A stretch of DNA of 64,000 nucleotides from Streptomyces sp. MST-110588. GTDB taxonomy: Bacteria; Actinomycetota; Actinomycetes; Streptomycetales; Streptomycetaceae. Below the pieces are notes generated by a model that saw only the letters and a program-made list of their open reading frames with translations, had not been told where the DNA came from and did no database searches. Positions 51,522 to 60,087 of this stretch are shown one piece after another. The stretch spans positions 3,217,501-3,281,500 of the forward strand of contig NZ_CP074380.1 in the NCBI RefSeq assembly GCF_022695595.1, read 5' to 3'. Position 1 is the first letter of the stretch, and the number at the start of each line of letters is the position of its first letter. The position numbers and the translations under genes were made by a program.

Positions 51522-52262
51522 CTCCTCTTCCCCAAGGGGACCGGGCCACGAGTTGACCCATCCGCCGCTACGAACGCGACCTCCGCGCCGTGCAATCAGG
51601 ACTACTCGTCCGAAGCGCCTTTCGGCCAATCGGATGACAAACGTCCGTCGGTTACCGGCCCCGACCGATCGGCAGCATGCTGCGATGTCGAGGCACTTGA
51701 AAGAAACGTTCGGTTCTCAATACCACCTCACCAAGGTGGAATCCTACCCGGAGACAAGGGCACCGGAACGGTCATGGGGTACTTTGACGCCGGTCTCGCC
51801 GAGCTGAAATGGCCCGACCAGCAGCAGTTGAACGTAAGCATGGCGTCCTCCGAAGGTGGCTACAAAGTTCCAGGGGAAAATAGACGCGCATCATCGGCCG
51901 TCGACGCCAAGCGCATCGCCACGCGTTACGCGCAAATGCATGCAGCGTGGGGACTGCCAGGATCGAAAGTGCTGGTCAACGGAGTAGGAGACACATCCAA
52001 ACTGGGCTGGATGGTTTCCTGGCGCAGGCGGCAAGGGAAGGTACTGTTGCCGATTCGACTGGACGTGCTCGTTGAACGGAGTGGGCGCATAACAGAGCTA
52101 ATCGCTCGCAATATCAGCGACCCGCGACTACCGCCTGTACGCATCAATGAGAGCAAGGCGGTAGCTGCCGCATATGCACACTTCCATAAAACCAATGAGA
52201 GGGAAGCTCAAACCATCTTGCTGGCCCAACAGTATGGGCTGCGCTTTTCGTGGCGCCCGTGA
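51522..52262 (+). pseudogene. 5'-truncated hypothetical (lipoprotein-like) gene
   Basis: The frame is open from 51522 to 52262 and reads sensibly over its whole length (CNQDYSSEAPFGQ, VEALERNVRFSIPP, GYFDAGLAELKWPDQQQLNV, IATRYAQMHAAWGLPGSKV). It has no start codon before ATG 51774, which lies in mid-domain. In another register, at 51508, the codons AACGDSSSP resemble a lipobox with its downstream linker, suggesting that the signal peptide has been lost or shifted. The shorter 162-residue ORF from 51774 might still be translated. GC at third positions is low compared with neighbours. The function is unknown. Confidence 0.5.
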
Positions 52263-52381
52263 ATATGCGCGTGCAAGGTTACACCGTTCGCCCTCGCGAG
52301 TGGATACCGCGTCTCTCACTGGAGAAGCTAGGGCAAGTGCGCGACATTTCCATTCAGGAGGGCGAACTGCCCGACCTTTGA
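52259..52381 (+). CDS. Very small ORF coupled to the preceding gene (40 aa)
   Basis: GTG 52259 overlaps the previous stop by GTGA. The 40-residue product (ending in QEGELPDL) has a Trp/Arg/Leu-rich middle, and no domain is recognised. The overlap and the amino-acid mix make it a plausible small partner gene, but it may also be part of a decayed one. Confidence 0.35.
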   Translation: MNMRVQGYTVRPREWIPRLSLEKLGQVRDISIQEGELPDL

Positions 52382-52423
52382 TCTCGCAATCTCGCAACCA
52401 ACCAGTCGAGATTTCAGCGTATA

Positions 52424-52639
52424 TCAGGGACAGCGTTTCACTGCGCCAACAGCCAGGATGACAGGCCGGTTAGCGGCCGGCGGTATGTTCTTGAGTTCGC
52501 CCGGGTTGATACACACCTTAATGCCGGAATGGTCCCAGTTTTCGTACAGCCACGTGCACCTGTTGCAGTTGCTGTGAACCAGGTCGATGTCCCATTGCGG
52601 CAGGCGCCAGTCCTTAGCGGAACAGGGGTAGGTCCCTCT
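52424..52639 (-). pseudogene. C-terminal gene remnant cut by the IS boundary
   Basis: On the minus strand a 70-codon frame (SAKDWRLPQWDIDLVHSN, CNRCTWLYENWDH, NPGELKNIPPAANR) looks genuinely protein-coding but has no start. It begins where the IS remnant ends and stops at 52424. It has a CNRC pair that could bind a metal. It is probably the surviving tail of a gene whose 5' part was removed with the IS insertion or a later deletion. Confidence 0.45.
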
Positions 52640-53157
52640 TAGCTAGCCACCGACGGCGTCTTTCGCGCCGGACAGCTCCACGCCTTGCGGTCGTTGCGGT
52701 GGCCGGGCAGCGGCCGGCCGACCGCGACGACGAGCCGGGTGCCGACGTCGATGACGACCTGGTGGCTGGTGGAGTACCGGTAGTTCTTGGGCTGCCCGGC
52801 GACGGTGTGGTCGCGGGCGGGGACCAGCGTGTCGTCCGCGATCAGCGCGGCGTCCTTGCAAAACCGCTTGCGATGCCGGAAGGCGAGCGCGGGCCCGAGG
52901 TGGTCGATGATGCGGCCGGCGGCCGACTTGAACATCCCGCACAGCGGCGCGCGTTGGCGCAAGGTCAGGTTCGCGTGCCCGTACGCGGCGGCCAGGAGCA
53001 CGCGGTTCTCCAGCGGCAGACTCCAGGGCCGGCCCCTGCGCACCGTATTCGCGCCCTCACGCCGCAACGCAGTGATCAGCTTGCCGAACTGGTGCGGGCT
53101 CAGCCCGGGGAACGGGGCCATCCAGGAGGGCTCCGACGCCGTGATCACACCAGACAC
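52640..53157 (-). pseudogene. IS5-family-type transposase remnant
   Basis: From ATG 53157 the frame encodes about 160 residues of a transposase: an N-terminal HTH (LSPHQFGKLITALRRE, LENRVLLAAAYGHANLTLRQ), then IADDTLVPARDHTVAGQPKNYRYSTSHQVVID with the first catalytic Asp. A one-base deletion near 52676 shifts the frame from RKAW into SCPARK; the original continuation ELSGAKDAVGG is readable in another frame, and then the element stops. The C-terminal third with the remaining Asp and Glu is absent. It cannot transpose. Confidence 0.85.
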
Positions 53158-53200
53158 AGCAAGACCATCTCATCTGCGACCAGCAGTTACGGGACAACCC
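52646..53200 (-). mobile_element. Truncated IS element (about 555 bp) between TTAGCTA repeats
   Basis: The heptamer TTAGCTA lies on both sides (52639-52645 and 53201-53207), as expected of a target duplication or of a deletion between short repeats. The right end, read on the minus strand, starts GGGTTGTCCCGTAACTGCTGG-like, the type of terminal inverted repeat of many actinomycete IS5 relatives. No matching inverted repeat is present on the left, so the left end is truncated. Confidence 0.6.
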
Positions 53201-54580
53201 TTAGCTAACGTCATGTGCTGGCGCCGCCGCTTTTGTGACGCTCAGGAGGGTCATGCGCAGGGTCTCGGTTACTTGCTGCATGAGGGTATGGCTGTGTACG
53301 GCGTTGTCGTACTCGTTCTGGATCGCCAGGTGGCCGTCGAGGGTGAAGACGCAGATCTTGGGCGGCATGCCGACGGCCATGGCGTACACCTCGTCCCGTA
53401 CGACCTCGACGTCCTCGGGAACGCGATGGGCGGGTATGCGGCCGATGTTGGAGACGGCGATGCTCGGCGGTGCGGACATGGCCCGTATCGCCTTTTCGTT
53501 GACGGCCTGGACGGACGCGAGGAGGAAGCTCTCCGGGTCGCGGCGTGCCAGGGATGCGGCGAGGTCGGCGGTGATGAGGCGGCCGATTTCGAGGGGGTCG
53601 GAGTCGGGGGCGACGTCCGCCAGGCTGCCCGTGCCGGAGGCGCAGTTGAGTGTCACGGAGGTGGAGAGCGGTTTCTCCAGCCGCCCACGCAGGTCGACGG
53701 CATGACCGCACAAGAGCGGCATGGGACCGGTGTCCCCAGGGAGGTGGGAACGGACGGCGATCAGCGCGGCACCGCAGACCAGCCCGTACAGCGAGGTGCC
53801 CGCCGCACGGGCGGACGCGACGAGCGCGGCGGTGGTGGCCGCGTCGAAATCGATCCGTACACGGGCGAACCGGCCACCCCCGTCACCGGCCGGCGAGTAC
53901 GCGTCCGTGTCCGCCGCCGCCTCCCCTTCTGCGTCCGTGGGCAATGCCGGCGCCTCGAAGAGGCCGTAGCCGGCTGCCATCTGCTCGATCAGGGCGTTCA
54001 GTTCCGCCTCGTCGAAACCGGGCTCGGCGGCCAGGCGCTCGTCGATGGCCTCGGGCAATGCGGTCACCGCCGGCGCGTCGGACGACGGCGGGATGGCCCC
54101 CTCGACCAGGGACGTGTAGCGCTCCCACAGCTCGCTCAGCAGGGCGAACCCCGACCGGCCGTCCATCACGCCGTGATGGAAGACCAGTGTGATCCGTGTC
54201 AGCTCACCATCGGGGAAGACATAGGCGCGGAACAGACCCTGCTGCCAGTCGGGCGGGGTGTTCAGCAGCCGGTCGTAGGCGTCGTCACCGCCCGACAGCA
54301 CCTCCAGCCGCGGCCGGAACCCCTCGACCAGACGGAAGTACGCGCCGGTGTCATCACCGTCACCGTCGCCGTCACCGCCCACGACTTCGCAGCGCAGCAA
54401 CGGGTGGTGGTCGGCGAGGGCGCACAGGGCGCGTTCGAGCAGGGGTACGTCGATCCGGCCGCGCACGACCGAGCCGATGAAGGCCGGCATGTCGCGGACC
54501 GGCACGCTGCCGAACCGCGTACGGCCGAGGAAGTAGCGACTTTCGAAAGGGGAGAGGGGACGTTGGTGCCGTGTACTCAT
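53201..54580 (-). CDS. Condensation-domain acyltransferase, PapA-like
   Basis: ATG 54580 (MSTRHQRPLSPFESRYFLGR) gives 459 residues. The fold is that of NRPS condensation/PapA acyltransferases: the catalytic HHGVMDG near residue 150, YFLGRTRFGS at the N-terminus, a DLRGRLEKPLSTSVTLNC segment near 335 (the DFGWG-equivalent region) and SNIGRIPAHRVPEDVEVV near 400. Such enzymes acylate an alcohol or amine using an activated fatty acyl or polyketide donor. No NRPS, PKS or acyl-activating gene is near, so its substrate is open. The stop TAA lies in the TTAGCTA at the IS boundary. Confidence 0.83.
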   Translation of the reverse strand: MSTRHQRPLSPFESRYFLGRTRFGSVPVRDMPAFIGSVVRGRIDVPLLERALCALADHHPLLRCEVVGGDGDGDGDDTGAYFRLVEGFRPRLEVLSGGDDAYDRLLNTPPDWQQGLFRAYVFPDGELTRITLVFHHGVMDGRSGFALLSELWERYTSLVEGAIPPSSDAPAVTALPEAIDERLAAEPGFDEAELNALIEQMAAGYGLFEAPALPTDAEGEAAADTDAYSPAGDGGGRFARVRIDFDAATTAALVASARAAGTSLYGLVCGAALIAVRSHLPGDTGPMPLLCGHAVDLRGRLEKPLSTSVTLNCASGTGSLADVAPDSDPLEIGRLITADLAASLARRDPESFLLASVQAVNEKAIRAMSAPPSIAVSNIGRIPAHRVPEDVEVVRDEVYAMAVGMPPKICVFTLDGHLAIQNEYDNAVHSHTLMQQVTETLRMTLLSVTKAAAPAHDVS

Positions 54581-54878
54581 ACCTGCCTCCGGAAGATCAT
54601 CGACCCTGTCGGCCGGAGCACCGACTCTCCTCCGCCCCCGCCCCGTCATCACGCCGCTCAGAACCCGTCCCGGCGGTACACCCACCCCCACCTTCCCCTC
54701 ACCGCCCTGCCCCACCCCACCTCGCCCCGCCTTCGCCGGTGAAGCCCTTCTCTACGGCCACCCCGCGAGGCACGGCGCCCGTAGGACTTTCAGTCAGACA
54801 TCCCCTCCCCCGATTGGCGGAGGTGTTCTCGACTTTCGGGTGATGCCGCGCTGTGAGGCCGGGGCCTAGCGTCGAGGC

Positions 54879-55430
54879 ATGGGAAATCAGGGGCGAGTGA
54901 GTGACCGGCGTCGGCGGGGGTGGGCGTATGCCGCCTTCGGATGGCTGGTGCTGAGTTTCGTGTGGCACGCGTGGATGGCGGTGGACTACCGCCGTGCGAT
55001 GGGACCGGACAGCGACGCTCCGGTGTGGGTGTTCCTCGCCTACGACGGGCTGGTCACGCTGATGTCGGCGGTGGGTGCCGTTCTGGTACTGGCGACGGTA
55101 CGGGCGTGGGGTGACCGGATACCGGGGTGGATGGTGCGGGTGCCGCTGTGGTTCGGGGCGGGGCTGCTGGTCGTACGAGGGGTGCCCGGTCTCATCGAGA
55201 ACATCACGACGGTGACCGGCATAACCCCGCACGGGCTCCTCGGCCAGGCAACGGAGTTGGCCGGCGCCTGGGGAACGGCCTTCTGGACGAGCTTGGCCAT
55301 CAACACCTACTTCTTCATAGGCGCGGTGGTGATGGTGCCGGTGGCGGTCGCATACGAACGCGCGGTCAAGTCCCGTCAAAGTGGTTCAGAAGCCCGGCTG
55401 TCAGGGCTTCAGCACCACGTCCAAACCTGA
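54879..55430 (+). CDS. Small integral membrane protein (183 aa)
   Basis: ATG 54879 opens a protein with four transmembrane helices, at about 18-36 (YAAFGWLVLSFVWHAWMA), 48-70, 86-105 and 140-162 (TSLAINTYFFIGAVVMVPVAV), and a charged C-terminal tail. The overall pattern resembles DUF3995-type proteins, whose function is unknown. It is separated from the divergent acyltransferase by about 300 bp of pyrimidine-rich, non-coding DNA. Confidence 0.7.
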   Translation: MGNQGRVSDRRRRGWAYAAFGWLVLSFVWHAWMAVDYRRAMGPDSDAPVWVFLAYDGLVTLMSAVGAVLVLATVRAWGDRIPGWMVRVPLWFGAGLLVVRGVPGLIENITTVTGITPHGLLGQATELAGAWGTAFWTSLAINTYFFIGAVVMVPVAVAYERAVKSRQSGSEARLSGLQHHVQT

Positions 55431-55562
55431 CGACTGGCACCACGCGGTGGGCACACACGGACGAAGCCACGGGGCAGTTGCACTAGGCAGGACTCATAAA
55501 GGGGGAGTGCGTCATGGGCGGCCGGAGCAGCGTCCGTACATGGAAGGGCCGACGATTCGGTA

Positions 55563-56891
55563 ATGAAGCGTCTCCGATGGCTGCCTCCGCTGCCTCCGCT
55601 GCTTGCGCGCGGCACGATGGTCGCGATCGCCGTGGGGTTCTTGGCCATCCTGTCCCTGGGCACGCCGCAGCGCCCGCGGCCGGAGGCAGCGGCGGAGCGG
55701 ATGGCAGGGCTGCATCCGGACCAGCACCCTTCTGGGACACCTTCTATTCGACCTCGAAGCGGCAACCGACCAGACCCATGTCATCAGCCGCAACCACGAC
55801 CAGCAGGTACGCGGCTATCAGAGTCTCGTCACCCTGATGCAGCAAGGCGGAAGTTACTCCCCGCAGTTCCTGCACGACATGGCGGACGACATCCGCGCCG
55901 CCGAAGACAGGTCCAAGGGAGGCAACCCCGACGTCTGGGACCTCGACGGCGACTTCAGCGGCAAACACGACGACTGGTTCGCCAACGACCCCCTCGACGG
56001 CGTACTCAACCTCATGAGCCGCAACCCGGGCGCCGCCACCGCCTACCTCGACCCCGACAGCGACCCCAACCCCTTGGACGGCAAGCCCGAGAAGAACGAC
56101 CGCCTCGACTATCTCCTCAACAAACGCGACTGGAAGGTGGTCGACACTGTCGCCTGGCACGGCGATCTCCAGTACGCGGGACCCGACATCGAGGACAGAG
56201 ACAACCGAGCCGGCCTAGGCAGGGCACTCCAGGCAGCAGCCACCGGAATCGCTGCCGACAATACGGAACGCCACGCCTACGTTCCCCATACCGCAGCACA
56301 CGACCGCATTTTTGATTACGCATTCGAATACGCCGCCAAGAAGGAGAACGACTTTCCACCCGCGCTGCGGGAACCAATGGCAGGCGTACTGGCCAATTAC
56401 GGCGACAAGGTCCACCGGTCTACCAGTTCCCTCGACATCACGGACGACCCCCTGCCGCAGAAGAAGTTGCTGGAGGTAATGAAACAGGTCTCAAGGGACA
56501 AGAATGCCTATGGCATCCTCAACGAGGGCCTGGGTTACGAAACCCTCAGAGTGGTGTCCGATCCCGACCCGAAAGATGACCGAGCACCCCTCATCCGAGC
56601 GGGACGAACCATCGGATTCCTCGAAGAAGCCAGAACCCAGGCAATCGAGGCGGACAAGAAGGACCTTTCCGGGCAGAAAATGGGCACCTACCACATGCTA
56701 GGCGCACCGGTCACCTTGATTCCCGTATTGGGAGATGCTGCGCAGCGTGGAGTCGACTTCCTGACCACCGCCTGTATGTAAACCATGGCGAGAGGGAGGC
56801 CTCCGTCAGCATAATAGACGCCATCAACAGCGCGGCGATTAACGGAAATGACCACGCGCAGGGCATTTCCGGGAAGAAGAAGTCGGAATGA
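55563..56891 (+). pseudogene. Broken DUF6571-like secreted/toxin-associated gene with frameshifts
   Basis: The signal-anchor part (MKRLRWLPPLPPLLARG...FLAILSLGTP) is in one frame from 55563. The main body (LEAATDQTHVISRNHDQQVRGYQSLV to FLTTACM, 55747-56781) is in a second. A fragment PAPFWDTFYS that should join them is in a third, at about 55722-55755. After the TAA at 56779 the natural end (ASVSIIDAINSAAING, GKKKSE) continues in yet another register and stops at 56891, overlapping the lipoprotein start by ATGA. At least two, probably three, frameshifts and a likely internal deletion are needed. Codons are otherwise normal for Streptomyces, so decay is recent. Confidence 0.7.
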
Positions 56892-57436
56892 AACCCCTCC
56901 GGAAGGTGGCAGTTACTCTCCTGGCGGGTGCGGTCGTGTTTTTCAGCACGTCGGGCTGCTCCAGCACTGACGGCATGGACTATTCGATTCCTGATCGCAT
57001 CTGCGGTTCACCCGTTGACGCCGCTCTCGTCTCCCCTCTCCTGCCGCCAGGCGAGAAATTCACCCAGCACTATCCAGGGGAAGACGACATGCACGGCAGC
57101 ATACCCTGCACGATCGGAATCGATGAAAAGACCGCCCTGATGATCAGGAAGGAAACACACCCTGACAAAATTGACGCGCTGGCCACCGCGTCACTGAGCT
57201 ACATGCATTTAAGGAATCCGCGAAGGGATTCGTTGAATCCAAATCTCGCCATTGCCGATAACGGCGGAGTGTCCACATCCAAGTGCAGAGCGGATAAAAA
57301 AGCTACCTACTTCACCCTGCGCGTAATCAGTTCGAAAATGCAACCAGAAGACGTGGACAAGCAGCGCGCTGATATCAAGCGATTCATCGAGGCATACGAA
57401 CGGGTGGCGCGACTCGCCGCGAAATGTGCGAAGTAG
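56888..57436 (+). CDS. Lipoprotein partner of the DUF6571-like gene
   Basis: ATG 56888 opens a 182-residue protein with a lipoprotein signal (MKPLRKVAVTLLAGAVVFF, lipobox STSGC with Cys at about 24). The mature part (CGSPVDAALVSPLLPPGEKF, MHGSIPCTIGID, STSKC) has paired cysteines at CG, PCT, SKC and AAKC, suggesting two disulphides, and resembles DUF3558-like exported lipoproteins. It starts within the natural stop of the upstream pseudogene, so the two were co-translated. Its AT-rich codons stand out. It may act with the (now broken) DUF6571-like protein; the role is unknown. Confidence 0.72.
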   Translation: MKPLRKVAVTLLAGAVVFFSTSGCSSTDGMDYSIPDRICGSPVDAALVSPLLPPGEKFTQHYPGEDDMHGSIPCTIGIDEKTALMIRKETHPDKIDALATASLSYMHLRNPRRDSLNPNLAIADNGGVSTSKCRADKKATYFTLRVISSKMQPEDVDKQRADIKRFIEAYERVARLAAKCAK

Positions 57437-57513
57437 CATTTTGCGGCGAGTCGGCTCTCAAGCGGGCCGCGCGGCGGGCAGTTGCGGGTAAGGCTGGGCC
57501 GGCGGGTGGGTGG

Positions 57514-58368
57514 TCAGCGGAAGTCGGGGGCGTGGTCGGTTGCCCATTGGGTGAAGGTGCGGGCGGGGTGGCCGGTGACGTGCTGGACGGTGTCGGTGAT
57601 CAGGGGCTCGGTGCCGATGGTCGAGGCGAACATGTCCAGGAGGCGGAGGGCCACGTCCTTGGGGAAGTGGGCGCCGGCCATCGCTTCGGCGGCCTGTTCT
57701 GCGGGGATCTCCTCGAAGCGGATCTCGCGGCCGATGGCCCGGCCGATCTCGGCGACCTGCTCGGCCATGGTCAGCTTCGCCGGGCCGGTGACGACGTACG
57801 CCTGGTGGAGGTGTTCGCCGGTGGTGTCCAGGAGGGCTGCGGCGGCGACGGCCGCGAGGTCGGCCTCGTGGACGGGGGCGCCGTTGGCCTGCGGGTGAGC
57901 GTCGTGGACCACGCCGGTTTCGCGGATCTCCGGGGCCCACTTGAGGGCGTTGGTGGCGTACATTCCGCCGCGTACGAAGGTCCATTCCAGACCGGAGGAC
58001 TGGACCGCCTGCTCCAAGCCCGCATGCATACGGGCGATGAAGTTGTCCTGGTCCTCGAAGCCGTCGGTGACGGCCATGGAGGAGTTCAGGACGATCCGGC
58101 GGACGCCGGACTTCACGGCGGCGTCGATCACGGCGTCGGCGGCCCGGTCGCCGCCCGCCGCCAGATTGAGGAAGACCGACTCAGCACCTTCCAGTGCCCT
58201 CGCCGCGCTCGCGGGGTCGGTCAGGTCCGCCCGTACGGTCTCGGCCCCGGCGGGCAGCCCGGCGCGTTCGGGGTCACGGGTCAGGGCTCGTACGGACGCG
58301 CCCCGGGCGAGGAGTTGGTCCACCAGGCTGCGGCCGATGTTGCCGGTTGCTCCGGTTACTACGATCAC
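57514..58368 (-). CDS. NmrA-type NAD(P)-binding reductase/regulator
   Basis: GTG 58368 follows AAGGGCG and starts the protein with the Rossmann motif IVVTGATGNIGRSLVDQLLARG. The 284-residue SDR-like protein belongs to the NmrA/QOR2 group: SVFLNLAAGG, VRRIVLNSSMAV and FVRGGMYATNALKW follow in the usual order. The catalytic YxxxK of classical SDRs is absent, so it may sense NAD(P) redox state or reduce quinones. The long N-terminal extension of the open frame has no similarity and was left out. It is convergent with the lipoprotein gene. Confidence 0.88.
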   Translation of the reverse strand: MIVVTGATGNIGRSLVDQLLARGASVRALTRDPERAGLPAGAETVRADLTDPASAARALEGAESVFLNLAAGGDRAADAVIDAAVKSGVRRIVLNSSMAVTDGFEDQDNFIARMHAGLEQAVQSSGLEWTFVRGGMYATNALKWAPEIRETGVVHDAHPQANGAPVHEADLAAVAAAALLDTTGEHLHQAYVVTGPAKLTMAEQVAEIGRAIGREIRFEEIPAEQAAEAMAGAHFPKDVALRLLDMFASTIGTEPLITDTVQHVTGHPARTFTQWATDHAPDFR

Positions 58369-58592
58369 TGGTGCGCCCTTCCAGGATGTCGGTGACGGTG
58401 CGGAGGCAGTGCGGAAGCGGTGCGGAGGCAGTGGGGTGCCGCCGGTGTGTTGTGGGGCGTGGGCGGCCGTGAGGGCCGTACGCGGGGGAGGTTGGTGATT
58501 TTCACGTTGCTGCGGCCGGACAAGCCTCCCATACCTCACGTACCGCTGTTAAGACTTGCGTTCGAGTGCCATACGCATGGTGGGATGGAGTG

Positions 58593-59954
58593 ATGCGACC
58601 CCCGACACGCATCCGTGCGTCCGCCTCCTCTCCCGACGACCGCGACCGGGGTCGCTTCGGGCCGGACACCACCGGGAACGGGTTCAGAGACGGGTCCAAA
58701 GACGGATCCAGGGACGGATCGGGGAGCGTGTCGGCGAATCCGTACGAGGCTCTCGCGGCGCTGGCGGACCCGGAACCCGAGCCGGGCACCGACGGCCGTA
58801 CGGGCCGCTCACGGCGCCGTGACCCCCGGGACCCGCTGGGACTCGGTCTGCGCTCGGACGACGAGGAGGACGAGGCGGATGCGTGGCAGCCGCCCAACCA
58901 CCGGCGGCGCAAGCGCGGAATCAGCCGGTTCGCCGGAGTGCCGCTCGTCGTCAAGATGCTGGTCGCCCTGCTGGTGTGCGCGGCGTTCCTCGCCCTCGGC
59001 GATCGCTTCGCCGTCCTGTACGCGCAGGACAAGGCCGCCGAGAAGCTCAAGGAAAGCCTGCATCTGAACGCCAAGCCGGAAGTCGACATCAAGGGCTTCC
59101 CCTTCCTCACGCAGGTGCTGGACAAGCGCCTGCGGCGGGTGGACATCACCGTGCCCGACCTGGCGGCGGACCGGGTGTCGCTGGCCAAGGTCGAGGCGAC
59201 CGCGACCGACATCCGCATCCAGGGCGACCTGCCCTCCTCGGTCAAGGGCGCCACGATCGGCCAGGTGCGGGGCACCGTGCTGCTCGCCTTCGACGACATG
59301 AACCGCGAACTGGGCGCCTCACAGGTACGTTTCAGCGAGCTGGGGCCCAACGCCGTGCAGGCCGACGGCCGGCTCCCGATCGCCGGTCATGAGCTGCGCG
59401 TCCACGCCCAGGCGCATATCCGCCGGGCCGGGGACCGCGGGATCTCCACCGACATCAGCGCGATGCGCCTGGACATCGGCGACCTGGCCGTCTACCGCCC
59501 CGGCACCGGCAAGGAGGACGGCCTGCGGCTGACGCGCAAGGCCGCCGCCCAGGTCAGCCGGGAGGCGGCCAGGGTGAAGGAACTGCTGTCGGTCCCGGCG
59601 ATCGCCCGCCGCATCGGTATCCCCCAGGAGTACATCGACCAGGCGCTGCACAACGAGCACAAGCTGCACGAGCTGACCGGGGCGCCGCGCTTCATCTCGC
59701 AGCTCATGCAGGTCAACCTTGTGGACGTCGTGGTGGACCACCCCTGGCTGCTGAAGAAGTTCGGCGTCGACCCCAAGTTCCTGGGCACGCTGGCCGGGCT
59801 GACCAAACCGCAGCTCGCGGACCAACTGTCGCTGTCCTTCCGGCTGCCCCCGACGCCCGGCGACGTACGGCTGCGTGACATCTCGGTGCAGCGGGACGGC
59901 ATCCGCGTGGAGGTGTGGGGGGCCGGGCTGCCCATCGGGGGCTCGCTGAAGTAG
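58593..59954 (+). CDS. DUF2993 lipid-binding-like membrane-anchored protein
   Basis: ATG 58593 has GGATGGAG upstream and gives 453 residues. A disordered N-terminus of about 115 residues (Asp/Gly-rich, with KDGSRDGSG repeats) precedes one transmembrane helix (VPLVVKMLVALLVCAAFLAL), then the DUF2993 domain in which VDIKGFPFLTQVLDKRLRRVDITV is the diagnostic start. The rest is beta-rich and exported. The family resembles lipid-binding tubular (LmeA-like) proteins of mycobacteria, which assist cell-envelope lipoglycan maturation; for this protein that is an inference. It is convergent with the histidine kinase. Confidence 0.85.
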   Translation: MRPPTRIRASASSPDDRDRGRFGPDTTGNGFRDGSKDGSRDGSGSVSANPYEALAALADPEPEPGTDGRTGRSRRRDPRDPLGLGLRSDDEEDEADAWQPPNHRRRKRGISRFAGVPLVVKMLVALLVCAAFLALGDRFAVLYAQDKAAEKLKESLHLNAKPEVDIKGFPFLTQVLDKRLRRVDITVPDLAADRVSLAKVEATATDIRIQGDLPSSVKGATIGQVRGTVLLAFDDMNRELGASQVRFSELGPNAVQADGRLPIAGHELRVHAQAHIRRAGDRGISTDISAMRLDIGDLAVYRPGTGKEDGLRLTRKAAAQVSREAARVKELLSVPAIARRIGIPQEYIDQALHNEHKLHELTGAPRFISQLMQVNLVDVVVDHPWLLKKFGVDPKFLGTLAGLTKPQLADQLSLSFRLPPTPGDVRLRDISVQRDGIRVEVWGAGLPIGGSLK

Positions 59955-59997
59955 TTGGGAAAAGTGGCCCGATGAAGTGGGCGGGGTGAGGGCAGGG

Positions 59998-60033
59998 AGT
60001 CGTACGGCTGCGAGTCGTACGGCTGCGAGTCGG
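59998..60033. repeat. 15-bp tandem repeat GTCGTACGGCTGCGA
   Basis: Two copies and a partial third follow the DUF2993 gene, then a run of GGCCCCAC units. It lies in the gap between convergent genes. Confidence 0.6.
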
Positions 60034-60087
60034 CCCCACGGCCCCACGGCCTCATGGCCTCACGGGCGACTGCCCCGCCTCACCACC

